NCBI GenBank assembly: GCA_963823515.1
Contig: CAWGMB010000004.1
Coordinates: forward strand, 124,001-188,000
DNA: 64,000 nucleotides
Source of the DNA: Miltoncostaea sp963823515
GTDB taxonomy: Bacteria > Actinomycetota > Thermoleophilia > Miltoncostaeales > Miltoncostaeaceae
Reading direction: 5' to 3'
Below, one piece after another: positions 12,342 through 20,296 of this stretch. Both the position numbers and the translations under genes were made by a program. Each line of letters starts with the position of its first letter. Position 1 is the first letter of the stretch. The notes below the pieces were generated by a model. That model saw only the letters and a list, made by a program, of their open reading frames with translations. It had not been told where the DNA came from and made no database searches.

Positions 12342-13253
12342 GTGGCACGACGGCCCAACTTCTTCATCCTCGGCGCCCCCAAGTGCGGCACCACGGCCCT
12401 CAGCGAGTACCTGCGCCAGCACGAGCGGGTCTTCGTCTCGACGCCGAAGGAGCCGCACTACTTCTGCGACGACTTCGACTACTACTACGCGCCCGGCCAG
12501 CGCACCGAGGAGCACTACCTGCGCCTGTTCGCCGATGCCGGCGACGAGCACCTGGCCGTCGGCGAGGCCTCGGTCTGGTACCTGTACTCGCGCGCCGCCG
12601 CGCGCAACATCATGGCGTTCGACCCCGGCGCGCGGGTGATCGTCATGGTGCGCAACCCGGTCGAGCTCGTGCCCTCGCTCCACTCGCAGTTGAGCTACAT
12701 GCTCGATGAGACCGAGCCGGACCCGGCCGAAGCGTGGGAGCTTCAGGCGTCCCGGGCCCGCGGCGAGGGGCTGCCGCCGACGGTGCGGGTGCCGGAGTTC
12801 CTGCAGTACGGCGAGGCCGCACGGCTCGGCGCGCAGGTGCGCCGCCTTCTCGAGGTGGTGCCGCGCGAGCAGGTGAAGGTGCTGGTGTTCGACGACCTGC
12901 GCGCCGACACCGGAGCCGTCTACCGCGACACGCTGGCGTTCCTCGAGGTCCCGGACGACGGGCGCTCGGAGTTCCCGCGCGTCAACGAGAACAAGGTCCA
13001 CCGGACGGGGGCCGTGGCCCGCTTCACCCAGCGCCCGCCGTCGGCCCTCGTCGGCGTCGCCCGCGGCGTCAAGCGCGTGGCCGGCATCGAGCGGCTCGGC
13101 GTGCTCGACCGGGTGCGCCGGCGCAACCGCGAGGTCACCCGGCGCGGGGAGATCTCGCCCGAGTTCGCGCAGACGCTGCGCGACCACTTCCGCGACGACG
13201 TGGCCGAGCTGGGCGAGCTGATCGGGCGCGACCTGGGGCACTGGACCCGCTAG
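12342..13253 (+). CDS. PAPS-dependent sulfotransferase family protein
   Basis: Transfers a sulfuryl group from 3'-phosphoadenosine-5'-phosphosulfate to a hydroxyl or amine of a carbohydrate or other metabolite. The 5'-phosphosulfate-binding loop is FILGAPKCGTTALSEYL near the N-terminus; the 3'-phosphate site is VIVMVRNPVELVPSLHSQ. The remainder matches bacterial heparan-type sulfotransferases (KEPHYFCDDFDYYY near residue 38). 303 residues, cytoplasmic, no membrane anchor. The GTG at 12342 starts right before the conserved block; the in-frame extension to 12171 lacks coding character. Linking it to sulfated surface glycans, given the nearby glycan genes and the sulfatase at 54 kb, is inference. 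Confidence 0.87.
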   Translation: MARRPNFFILGAPKCGTTALSEYLRQHERVFVSTPKEPHYFCDDFDYYYAPGQRTEEHYLRLFADAGDEHLAVGEASVWYLYSRAAARNIMAFDPGARVIVMVRNPVELVPSLHSQLSYMLDETEPDPAEAWELQASRARGEGLPPTVRVPEFLQYGEAARLGAQVRRLLEVVPREQVKVLVFDDLRADTGAVYRDTLAFLEVPDDGRSEFPRVNENKVHRTGAVARFTQRPPSALVGVARGVKRVAGIERLGVLDRVRRRNREVTRRGEISPEFAQTLRDHFRDDVAELGELIGRDLGHWTR

Positions 13254-13316
13254 ACGGGCATGGGCAGGTGGTACGCTCGGGCCACCCGGTCAGAGCTGCG
13301 AAGGAGTTGGAGAAAC

Positions 13317-13601
13317 GTGCCGACCTACATCCTGCTCAGCACGCTCAGCCCCCATGGGGTGGGAACGCTCAAGGCGAACCCCCAGCGGCTGCTGGAGGTC
13401 AACGCCGAGGTCGAGCAGATGGGCGCGAAGGTCATCCAGCAGTGGGCCGTGCTCGGCCCGTACGACTTCGTGAACATCGTCGAGGCTCCCGACGAGAAGG
13501 TGATCGCGCGCGTGTCGGTGGAGCTCGCCGCCCGCGGCACCGCCCACTTCCAGACGCTCACGGCGATTCCCGTCGAAGAGTTCCTGTCGCTCCTGAAATG
13601 A
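13317..13601 (+). CDS. GYD domain-containing protein
   Basis: 94-residue protein of the GYD family (ferredoxin-like fold), named from the conserved G-[YP]-[DY]-D patch, seen here as VLGPYDFVNIVEAPDE. The N-terminus PTYILLSTLSPHG and an ITAIPVEEF-like end (LTAIPVEEFLSLL) complete the domain. Function of the family is not established. GTG at 13317 is preceded by AAGGAG. The next small gene begins with an ATG overlapping its stop codon. Confidence 0.85.
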   Translation: MPTYILLSTLSPHGVGTLKANPQRLLEVNAEVEQMGAKVIQQWAVLGPYDFVNIVEAPDEKVIARVSVELAARGTAHFQTLTAIPVEEFLSLLK

Positions 13602-13819
13602 CCGAAGGCCGTCGCCGCGGCCGGTGGATCCTGGCCGGTGGGATCGTCGGCCTGGCGCTGTCTCCGGGCGCGCGCCGGCTCGGCATGGGCGTGCGCGCCC
13701 GGGCGACCCGCCTCGGGCGGCCCCCCGGTGACCCCGAGGCGCCCTTTCGCGAGGCGCCCTGCTATGGGCACGACCGGGCGAGGGCGGACGGGCCCGCCCG
13801 CACGGAGGCGGCGCGATAG
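13598..13819 (+). CDS. Small single-pass membrane protein
   Basis: 73-residue protein starting at an ATG that overlaps the GYD gene stop (ATGA). After a basic start (TEGRRRGR) there is one short hydrophobic helix, WILAGGIVGLALSPGA, then a basic, proline-rich tail. No family is recognised. The coupled start supports a real gene; the high Arg content of the tail is also what GC-rich noncoding DNA would give. Confidence 0.5.
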   Translation: MTEGRRRGRWILAGGIVGLALSPGARRLGMGVRARATRLGRPPGDPEAPFREAPCYGHDRARADGPARTEAAR

Positions 13820-13951
13820 CGACCTGGGCCGTGGAGGTGCTGGTGCCGACGCACCGGTTCGTCTTCGCCCTGCGCGGTCCCGAGGTCGTCGAGGTCCACG
13901 CCCCGTTCAACCTTCGGCGCGTTCGGCGCCTATCGGGGCCTGCCCGACGCC

Positions 13952-14521
13952 GTGCACGGGATGATCGCCTGGCCCAACACCGTCCTCCTTCGGGGGCCCG
14001 AGCTCGTGGTCGTCGATCCCGGCTACGCCACCCAGGGCGATGTCCTGGAGGCGGCCCTCGCGGCGCGCGGCATCGGCGTGGACGACGTGCGCACGGTGCT
14101 CGCCACCCACCTGCACTCCGACCACGTGACCGCCCTCCCGCAGCTCGGCCAGGTCGATCTGCACGTCCACGAGATCGAGTTGGCGACGCCCCACGCCCGC
14201 GCCCAGCGCGGGGCGCTCGACGCGGCGCGGGTGCGGCCGATGAGCGGCGAGGCGGGGGAGGCGCTGCCGGGGGTGCGCTGGATCCTGACCCCCGGGCACA
14301 CCGACGGCCACGTCGCCTTCCTCGTCGACTCGCCGGACGGGCTGGTGGCGATCGCCGGCGACACCCCGGGGCCCGACCCCGGCTGGTTCGCCCGGATGGA
14401 CCTGCCGGAGGGCTTCCCGCGTCGCGAGGAGCACCTGGCCGCGTTCCGCGCGATACGCGCCGAGCGCCCGGCCGTCATGATCCCCGGGCACAACCCGCCG
14501 ATGGAACTCGGCGAGGGGTGA
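13952..14521 (+). CDS. Metallo-beta-lactamase fold hydrolase (N-terminus probably frameshifted)
   Basis: Zinc-dependent hydrolase of the MBL superfamily. The metal motif HLHSDH is in ATHLHSDHVTALPQL, the second ligand His in TPGHTDGHVAF, the bridging Asp in AIAGDTPGPDPGW, and the last His in MIPGHNPP. The frame remains open upstream of the GTG at 13952 (FGAFGAYRGLPDA), and another frame from GTG 13831 carries VEVLVPTHRFVFALRGPEV up to about 13910. Joining them would need one base removed near 13908-13912, giving a roughly 230-residue protein. Alternatively 13952 is the real start, since the strand before VLLRGPELVVVDPG is present. The substrate is unknown. Confidence 0.75.
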   Translation: MHGMIAWPNTVLLRGPELVVVDPGYATQGDVLEAALAARGIGVDDVRTVLATHLHSDHVTALPQLGQVDLHVHEIELATPHARAQRGALDAARVRPMSGEAGEALPGVRWILTPGHTDGHVAFLVDSPDGLVAIAGDTPGPDPGWFARMDLPEGFPRREEHLAAFRAIRAERPAVMIPGHNPPMELGEG

Positions 14522-14606
14522 TGCGGCGGCAGGGGAGGCTGCTCGGCACGTCGAAAGCCCCCAGCGCCCCACCCGATCCCATCCGCACCGAACGAGGAGT
14601 GCTCAC

Positions 14607-14999
14607 GTGAACTCGCTCACCCGCGAGCAGAGGATCTACGCCGCCGCCGGCGCGTCGGTCCTCTTCGTCATCAGCCTGTTCTTCACCTGGTTCGGCCAGG
14701 ACTTCGGCGACATCTCGGTGAAGATCAGCGGCACGGACGCGGTCCCCTCCTGGTGGATCCTCCTGATCTTCTCCGGGGCGGCGGCCGTCATCCTGATCGC
14801 CGAGGCCCTCAACTACGAGCTCCCGGCCGCGATCCACCCGGCCTCCTGGGCCGCCTATCTCACCAGCGTGAGCTTCATCGTGACCCTGATGGTCTTCCTG
14901 GAGGGCAGCAGCAGGAAGTTCGGCGTCTTCCTCGCCCTGATCTTCTCCCTCGCGGCCGTCGTGCTGTCGGTGATGAACTGGAGGGAGGAGGGCCGCTAG
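14607..14999 (+). CDS. Four-helix membrane protein of unknown function
   Basis: 130-residue integral membrane protein. Helices: IYAAAGASVLFVISLFFTWF, a second at WWILLIFSGAAAVILIAEAL, a third around WAAYLTSVSFIVTLMVFLEG, and FGVFLALIFSLAAVVLSVMNW. The exposed loop after helix 1 (GQDFGDISVKISGTDAVP) is extracellular by the positive-inside rule. GAGGAG precedes the GTG start. I recognise no conserved domain; the helix-1 end FFTWF with a polar loop recalls the small actinobacterial proteins that follow the same plan. Confidence 0.75.
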   Translation: MNSLTREQRIYAAAGASVLFVISLFFTWFGQDFGDISVKISGTDAVPSWWILLIFSGAAAVILIAEALNYELPAAIHPASWAAYLTSVSFIVTLMVFLEGSSRKFGVFLALIFSLAAVVLSVMNWREEGR

Positions 15000-15059
15000 C
15001 CCTCGGGGGGTGGGATCGGGGTCCGACGGGCTCGCGGCACGCGACGGCGCCGCGAGCCG

Positions 15060-16859
15060 TCAGGGCGCCCGAGCAGGCGCAGGCTTCTTCGGTGGCGCCT
15101 TGAGGGTGACCGTCCGCACGAGGCCCGAGGTGCCGAACGCGCTGCGGGCCTCCACGGTGACCCGGACCCGGCCCGAGACGAGCCTGCCGCGGGCCTTGCG
15201 GCTCCACGTGAACAGCTGGGCCCCCGCCCGCAGCGGGCGGCCGCTGGCGATGGTGGCGATCCGGGTGCCGTAGGGCGTCGTCACGCGCACGGTGACGCGC
15301 GCCGGCCGCAGCAGCCGGAAGCGCACGCCGAGCCTGGGGATGGTCTTCTTGCGAATGCGGCTCGTGGTCGCGCGGGTGTTCAGCGACGAGAGCGTGCGGT
15401 CGAAGATCACGCGGCGGCGCTGCCGGGTGACCCCGCTGCCGTCGTCGGCCGTGTGCCGGGCGACCACGACGTAGACGCCGTCCCGGAGTCTCAGCCTCTT
15501 GGGGTCGAGCCTGACGCGCTTCGCGCCGGGGCCGAGACGGCCCTTCCACAGGAGCCGGGAGGGGCGCCCGCTGCGACGCGCGACGCTCACCTTCGTCACG
15601 CCCGGCAGCGGTGCGCGGACCACGAGGGTGGCCGAGTCGTCGACGCGGTCGGCGTTGGCCGACAGCCGGAAGGGCGGCGGCTCGAGCGTCACCCCGCGGT
15701 ACGAGAGCAGGATCACGTCGGAGAGGCTCCGGGGGCCGGACCAAGGGATGACCAGGCGGTCGCGGACCGCCAGCTGCGCGCTGCCGCCCGCGTCCATCGC
15801 GATCGCCGTCCGCGCGCCGAGCGACTTCATCAGCGTGGCCTGCTGGGCCACGCTGATGCCCGGGCGGCCCTGCTGCGGCCCCTCGACGGTGACCAGGAGC
15901 GTCGTCCCGTTGGCCGTCGCGCCGATGGCCGAGCGCGCGGTCCTCTGGTCGGTCTGCGAGCTGGTGAAACCCTCCCCGGCCTTCGTGATCGCCGTGCCTC
16001 CGCGCACCAGCACGGGTCCGCCGCCGATCGCGTCGGTCGCCCCGGCGGGCAGCGAGAGCAGCCCGGGGGTGATGCCGACCTGGCGTCCGAGGGGCAGATC
16101 GGACACCAGCGCCGGCCCGGCCGAGCCGACGGCGGTCAGCACCACGTGCCCGGCGCCGATCGTCGTGCCACCGCCGGTGCCCGACCCGATCACGGTGCCG
16201 GTGCGGGGCTGGTTGGGCGCGAGGGGTCCCGCCTGGTCGAGGCGCACGCGCACCTCGTAGCGGGAGCCGGACACGGGCGTCGTGAGCCTGCCGTAGGCGG
16301 GCGTGTAGAGGATCGTCTCCCTTCCGCGCTTGGCCGGCCGGTTGATGCCGTTCAGGGTGCGCGGCGAGTAGTCCTGTGCGCCGGTCGGGTCGAGCGCCTG
16401 GTAGCGGCCCTGTAGAGCGAGCGTGACGGCGTCGAGTCCGCCCCCCGGCAGCAGTACGAGCGCCGAGCGGCTCGCCTCGGGCTCCTTGATCAGCTCGCCG
16501 CCGATCATCAGCACGCCGCTCGGGTCGTTGGTGGTGGTGTTGAAGAAGTCCCCGTTGATCCCCGCGACCGCGCCGGAGCCCAGGCGCGCGGCGACCGCCC
16601 GGGTGAGCGATCCGCGCAGCGTGGGCGCGCCGCCCGCCAGAACGGGGGCCAGCGACGCCCGCGGGGAGGGGGCGGCCCGCACGACGTGCACCACCCCGCC
16701 GCCGTCCTCCACCATGCGCTGGTAGCCGATCCCGGGAGCGATCTCGGTGATCGCGGGAGGCCTCAGCGGGGGGAGGGCGCTCACCGGCGGCGCGGCGCCC
16801 GCGACGCCCGGCGCGACGGCGGCGGCGAGCAGGCCGGTGGCGAGGATCGGGGCTCTCAT
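15060..16859 (-). CDS. Secreted phosphodiester glycosidase (NAGPA/DUF2233) family protein
   Basis: Exported protein with a cleavable signal (MRAPILATGLLAAAVAPGVAGAA). The NAGPA-type domain spans about residues 60-380. Diagnostic blocks are AGINGDFFNTTTNDPSG, AIGGGPVLVRGG, ARSAIGATANGTTLLVTVEG and a late AIAMDAGGSAQLAVRD. The family includes human N-acetylglucosamine-1-phosphodiester alpha-N-acetylglucosaminidase and bacterial enzymes acting on cell-wall or exopolysaccharide phosphodiesters. A C-terminal part (about 390-600) with beta-rich Ig-like pattern (VRVTTPYGTRIATIASG) is probably for wall attachment. ATG 16859 is chosen because the signal peptide begins there; GTG at 16868 is also possible. 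It diverges from the sensor kinase. Confidence 0.82.
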   Translation of the reverse strand: MRAPILATGLLAAAVAPGVAGAAPPVSALPPLRPPAITEIAPGIGYQRMVEDGGGVVHVVRAAPSPRASLAPVLAGGAPTLRGSLTRAVAARLGSGAVAGINGDFFNTTTNDPSGVLMIGGELIKEPEASRSALVLLPGGGLDAVTLALQGRYQALDPTGAQDYSPRTLNGINRPAKRGRETILYTPAYGRLTTPVSGSRYEVRVRLDQAGPLAPNQPRTGTVIGSGTGGGTTIGAGHVVLTAVGSAGPALVSDLPLGRQVGITPGLLSLPAGATDAIGGGPVLVRGGTAITKAGEGFTSSQTDQRTARSAIGATANGTTLLVTVEGPQQGRPGISVAQQATLMKSLGARTAIAMDAGGSAQLAVRDRLVIPWSGPRSLSDVILLSYRGVTLEPPPFRLSANADRVDDSATLVVRAPLPGVTKVSVARRSGRPSRLLWKGRLGPGAKRVRLDPKRLRLRDGVYVVVARHTADDGSGVTRQRRRVIFDRTLSSLNTRATTSRIRKKTIPRLGVRFRLLRPARVTVRVTTPYGTRIATIASGRPLRAGAQLFTWSRKARGRLVSGRVRVTVEARSAFGTSGLVRTVTLKAPPKKPAPARAP

Positions 16860-16936
16860 CCGGCGCACCCAATCACGGCCGCGCGGACGGCCCAAGCCCG
16901 CCCGTCACCCGGGGCCCCGTCTGCGAGACTCGCCCG

Positions 16937-18127
16937 GTGATGATCGCCCTCCTCGCCGTGGCGCTGCTGGCGCTGGCCGTGGCGGGCGCAACGGCCAGCG
17001 CGTGGCGTCGCCAGGCCGCCGCGACCCGCGAATCCACGGCGGCCGCCGTGGCGGCTCGGCGGGCCGCCGACGAGTCCGAGCGCCGCCGTCGCGAGATGTT
17101 CCAGGACCTGCCCCTCACCGCCCTCCGCGTCGGCGCCGGCGGCCGCCTGGTGGAGGCCAACCTGATGGCGCGCGAGCGCTTCCCCTTCCTCGTGACCGGC
17201 ATGAGCGTGCTCGAGGCGTTCAGCGAGCACCGCTTCGCCGCGCGCGTTGACGAGGCGCTCGCCGCGCTCGATCCCCAGCGCTTCGAGATCCGGTTGTTCG
17301 CCGACGGGCGCCGCACCTACCGGGCGGCCGTGGAGCCCTACGAGGTGAGCGGCGCGCGCGAGGCGCTGGTGTTCCTCACCGACGCGAGCGAGGCGGTCGA
17401 CTACCGGGAGCTGCGCGCGCAGTTCGTGGCGAACGTCTCCCACGAGCTGCGGACCCCCCTGACCGGTTTGCGCGGCCTGCTGGAGGCGCTCGACGACCCC
17501 GAGATGGACCCCGTCACACGCCGCGACTTCGTGCGCCGGGCATCGAGCGAGACGCTCCGGCTGGAGGCGCTCATAACCGACATCCTCTTCCTCTCGGAGC
17601 TCGAATCGGCCAGCGGCCTGCCCTCGTCGTCGCGCAGCGACCTCGCCTCGGCCGCCGCCGTCACGGCCCAGGAGCTGGCGGAGCTCGCGGCGACGCACGG
17701 CGTGGGCCTGGCGCTCGACGTCCCCGGCGAGGCGTGGGTGCCGCTCACCGAGCGGATGGCGCGGGTGATCGTGCGCAACCTGATGGAGAACGCGATCAAG
17801 TACGCCGGACCGGGCGCGGCCACGACCACCTCGGTGCGGCGCGAGGGGGACGACGTGGTGCTGAGCGTGGCCGACGACGGGGCGGGCATCCCCGAGCGGG
17901 ATCTGCCGCACATCTTCGAGCGCTTCTACCGCGCCGACCCCTCGCGGTCGAAGCGGCTCGGCGGCACCGGGCTGGGGCTCTCGATCGTCAAGCACATCGC
18001 CGAGCGGTTCGGCGGCCAGGCCGTCGCCACCTCGCAGGAGGGCTTCGGGACGACGATCACCGTGACCATCCCCGTCCCGTGGGGGGATGCGCCCGGGACG
18101 GACGCGCCGCTCGACCCCGCGGGGTGA
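16937..18127 (+). CDS. Sensor histidine kinase, PhoR-like (orphan in this window)
   Basis: Membrane-anchored sensor kinase. One N-terminal helix (MIALLAVALLALAVAGATASAW), a PAS-like domain (about residues 55-150, LRVGAGGRLVEAN), then the HisKA dimerisation segment FVANVSHELRTPLTGLRG with the phospho-accepting His near residue 169. The HATPase domain shows the N box NLMENAIKYAG, G1 DDGAGIP, F box FERFYR and G2 GGTGLGLSIVKHIAE. All kinase motifs are intact. No response regulator is adjacent; the partner is elsewhere. The layout matches phosphate-sensing PhoR/SenX3, but the signal is not inferable. Confidence 0.9.
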   Translation: MMIALLAVALLALAVAGATASAWRRQAAATRESTAAAVAARRAADESERRRREMFQDLPLTALRVGAGGRLVEANLMARERFPFLVTGMSVLEAFSEHRFAARVDEALAALDPQRFEIRLFADGRRTYRAAVEPYEVSGAREALVFLTDASEAVDYRELRAQFVANVSHELRTPLTGLRGLLEALDDPEMDPVTRRDFVRRASSETLRLEALITDILFLSELESASGLPSSSRSDLASAAAVTAQELAELAATHGVGLALDVPGEAWVPLTERMARVIVRNLMENAIKYAGPGAATTTSVRREGDDVVLSVADDGAGIPERDLPHIFERFYRADPSRSKRLGGTGLGLSIVKHIAERFGGQAVATSQEGFGTTITVTIPVPWGDAPGTDAPLDPAG

Positions 18128-18144
18128 TAGCGTCCCGCGCCGCC

Positions 18145-19245
18145 ATGGCCGTGCCCCTGATGGACATCCAGGCCCAGTACGGGCCCCTGCGCTCCGAGAT
18201 CGACGCCGCCCTCGCCGGCGTGCTCGACAGCGGGCGCTTCATCCTGGGCCCGGAGGGCCGCGCCCTGGAGGCCTCGGTCTCCAAGCGGCTCGGCGGCCGG
18301 CCCTGCGTGGGCGTCGCCAACGGCACCGACGCACTGGTGATCGCGCTGCAGGCCCTCGACATCGGTCGCGGCGACGAGGTCATCACGACCCCCTACACCT
18401 TCTACGCCACCGCCGAGGCCATCGCGCGGGTCGGCGCGACGCCCGTCTTCTGCGATATCGATCCGGTCACCTACTGCCTCGACCCTCAGGCGGTGCGCGC
18501 GCGCATCGGCGCGGCGACCCGGGCGATCCTGCCGGTGCACATCTTCGGCCACCCGGCCCCGATGGCCGAGCTGATGGAGATCGCCCGCGAGCACGCCCTG
18601 GTCGTGGTGGAGGACTCCGCCCAGGCGTTCGGCGCGCGGGCCCCCGAGGGCGAGATCGGCACCTTCGGCGACGCGGCCACCTTCAGCTTCTTCCCGACCA
18701 AGAACTTCCCCGGCATGGGCGACGGAGGGATGGTCGTCTGCCGCGACGAGGAGCTGGCCGAGCGCGTGCGCCGCCTGCGCTTCCACGGCTCTAAGGACAA
18801 GGTCGTGTTCGAGGAGGTCGGCTACAACTCGCGCCTCGACGACCTCCAGGCCGCGATCATCCGCGTCTTCTATCCCCACCTCGACGACTGGAACGCCCGC
18901 CGGGCGCAGGCCGCCGAGTGGTACGCGCAGGAGGGTCTCGGCGAGTTCATGACGCTGCCGGGCACGAGCGCCGGTGCGACGCACATCTACCACCTCTACA
19001 TGGCGCGCCACCCCCGCCGCTCGGACGTCCAGGCGGCCCTCAAGGGCGCGGACGTGTCGAGCGCGGTCTACTACGGCATCCCGATGCACCGCCAGCCGGT
19101 CTTCGCGCACCTCGGCTACCAGCAGGGCGACCTGCCGGTGGCCGAGGAGTGCGCTGCGACGGCCCTCGCCCTGCCGATGCACCCGAACCTGGCCCGTGAG
19201 GACGTCGCCCGGGTCGTGGCCGCCGTCGCGTCGGTGGGCGAGTAG
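18145..19245 (+). CDS. DegT/DnrJ/EryC1/StrS family sugar aminotransferase
   Basis: PLP-dependent aminotransferase that aminates a keto-sugar nucleotide. Start MAVPLMDIQAQYGPLRSEID, PLP-pocket block VGVANGTDALVIALQAL, VVVEDSAQAFGA (Asp against pyridine N), and the Schiff-base Lys within SFFPTKNFPGMGDGGM. Normal 366-residue length. It begins 18 bases after the kinase gene and is followed by the DUF354 and FlaA1/CapD genes. The set suggests biosynthesis of an amino-sugar for a surface polysaccharide or glycoprotein glycan. A 3- or 4-keto sugar donor is not distinguishable. Confidence 0.92.
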   Translation: MAVPLMDIQAQYGPLRSEIDAALAGVLDSGRFILGPEGRALEASVSKRLGGRPCVGVANGTDALVIALQALDIGRGDEVITTPYTFYATAEAIARVGATPVFCDIDPVTYCLDPQAVRARIGAATRAILPVHIFGHPAPMAELMEIAREHALVVVEDSAQAFGARAPEGEIGTFGDAATFSFFPTKNFPGMGDGGMVVCRDEELAERVRRLRFHGSKDKVVFEEVGYNSRLDDLQAAIIRVFYPHLDDWNARRAQAAEWYAQEGLGEFMTLPGTSAGATHIYHLYMARHPRRSDVQAALKGADVSSAVYYGIPMHRQPVFAHLGYQQGDLPVAEECAATALALPMHPNLAREDVARVVAAVASVGE

Positions 19246-19276
19246 TCCGGGGGGCGACTCCGAGGAGGGATGGCCG

Positions 19277-20296
19277 GTGAGGGTCTGGATCGACGTCACC
19301 AACTCGCCTCACGTCGTGATCTTCCGGCCCCTGATCGCCCGCATGCGCGCGCGGGGGATCGAGGTCACGGTCACGGCGCGGGAGTTCGCCCAGACCATCG
19401 GCCTGCTCGAGCGCTTCGGCATCGAGCACGTCAGCGTCGGCGCGCACGGGGGGGGATCGAGCCGCGGCAAGGCGCAGGCGATGGCCGGCCGCTCCGCCGC
19501 GCTGATCCGCTTCGCCCGCCGCGAGCGCTTCGACCTCGCCGTGGCGCACGGCAGCACCGACCAGCCGATCGCGGCACGGGCGGCCGGCACGCCGCAGGTG
19601 ACGATGTTCGACTACGAGTTCGCGAAGGTCATGCACCACTGGAACGGGCGCCTCGCCACCCGCGTCCTGGTGCCCTCGGCAATCCCCGAGGAGGCGCTCG
19701 CGCCCTACGGGATGCGGCCGCCCAAGCTGGTCCGCTACCCGGGGCTGAAGGAGGAGTACTACCTCGCCGACCACGCGATCGACGACGGGGTGCTGCCCGA
19801 GCTCGGGCTCGATCCGGCGCGCCTGATCGCCGTCGTGCGGCCCCCGCCCGAGGTGACCCTCTACCACCGCGGCGCCTCCACCGACCTCTTCGCCCGTACG
19901 CTGGAGCGCCTGCTCGGTGCCCCGGAGGTCCAGACGGTCGTGCTCCCGCGCACCGCCGAGCAGCGCTCCGCGCTCGCCGGGGGCGCCGCGATCGTCCCCG
20001 AGCACGCCATCGACGGGCCGAGCCTGGTGGCCGCGGCCGACCTCGTGATCAGCGCGGGGGGCACGATGAACCGCGAGGCCGCGGCCCTCGGGGTGCCGGC
20101 GTACACGCCCTTCGCGGCGCGCCTGGGGGCGGTGGACCGGCGCCTGATCGAGGAGGGCCGGCTGCGCCGCCTGGAGAGCCCCGACGACATCGTCTTGGAG
20201 CGCCGGATCCGCGATGCGCCCCCGCCGCTGCGCGACCCGGAAGTGCTTGTGGACCTGATTCTCGGCGCTGGGCGGTCTACACTGCCCAACCTGTGA
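19277..20296 (+). CDS. DUF354 family protein, GT-B fold
   Basis: 339-residue member of DUF354, related in fold to UDP-GlcNAc 2-epimerase and GT-B glycosyltransferases. The start VWIDVTNSPHVVIFRPLI is the family signature (DIxxPxHVxFF-like). Later blocks are MFDYEFAKVMHH, RYPGLKEEYYLA, VVRPPPEVTLYH and DLVISAGGTMNREAAALGVPAYT, the latter the nucleotide-binding C-terminal domain. GAGGAGGG lies 8 bases before the GTG. The neighbours make a role in nucleotide-sugar conversion or glycan assembly likely; no reaction has been assigned with certainty to the family. Confidence 0.88.
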   Translation: MRVWIDVTNSPHVVIFRPLIARMRARGIEVTVTAREFAQTIGLLERFGIEHVSVGAHGGGSSRGKAQAMAGRSAALIRFARRERFDLAVAHGSTDQPIAARAAGTPQVTMFDYEFAKVMHHWNGRLATRVLVPSAIPEEALAPYGMRPPKLVRYPGLKEEYYLADHAIDDGVLPELGLDPARLIAVVRPPPEVTLYHRGASTDLFARTLERLLGAPEVQTVVLPRTAEQRSALAGGAAIVPEHAIDGPSLVAAADLVISAGGTMNREAAALGVPAYTPFAARLGAVDRRLIEEGRLRRLESPDDIVLERRIRDAPPPLRDPEVLVDLILGAGRSTLPNL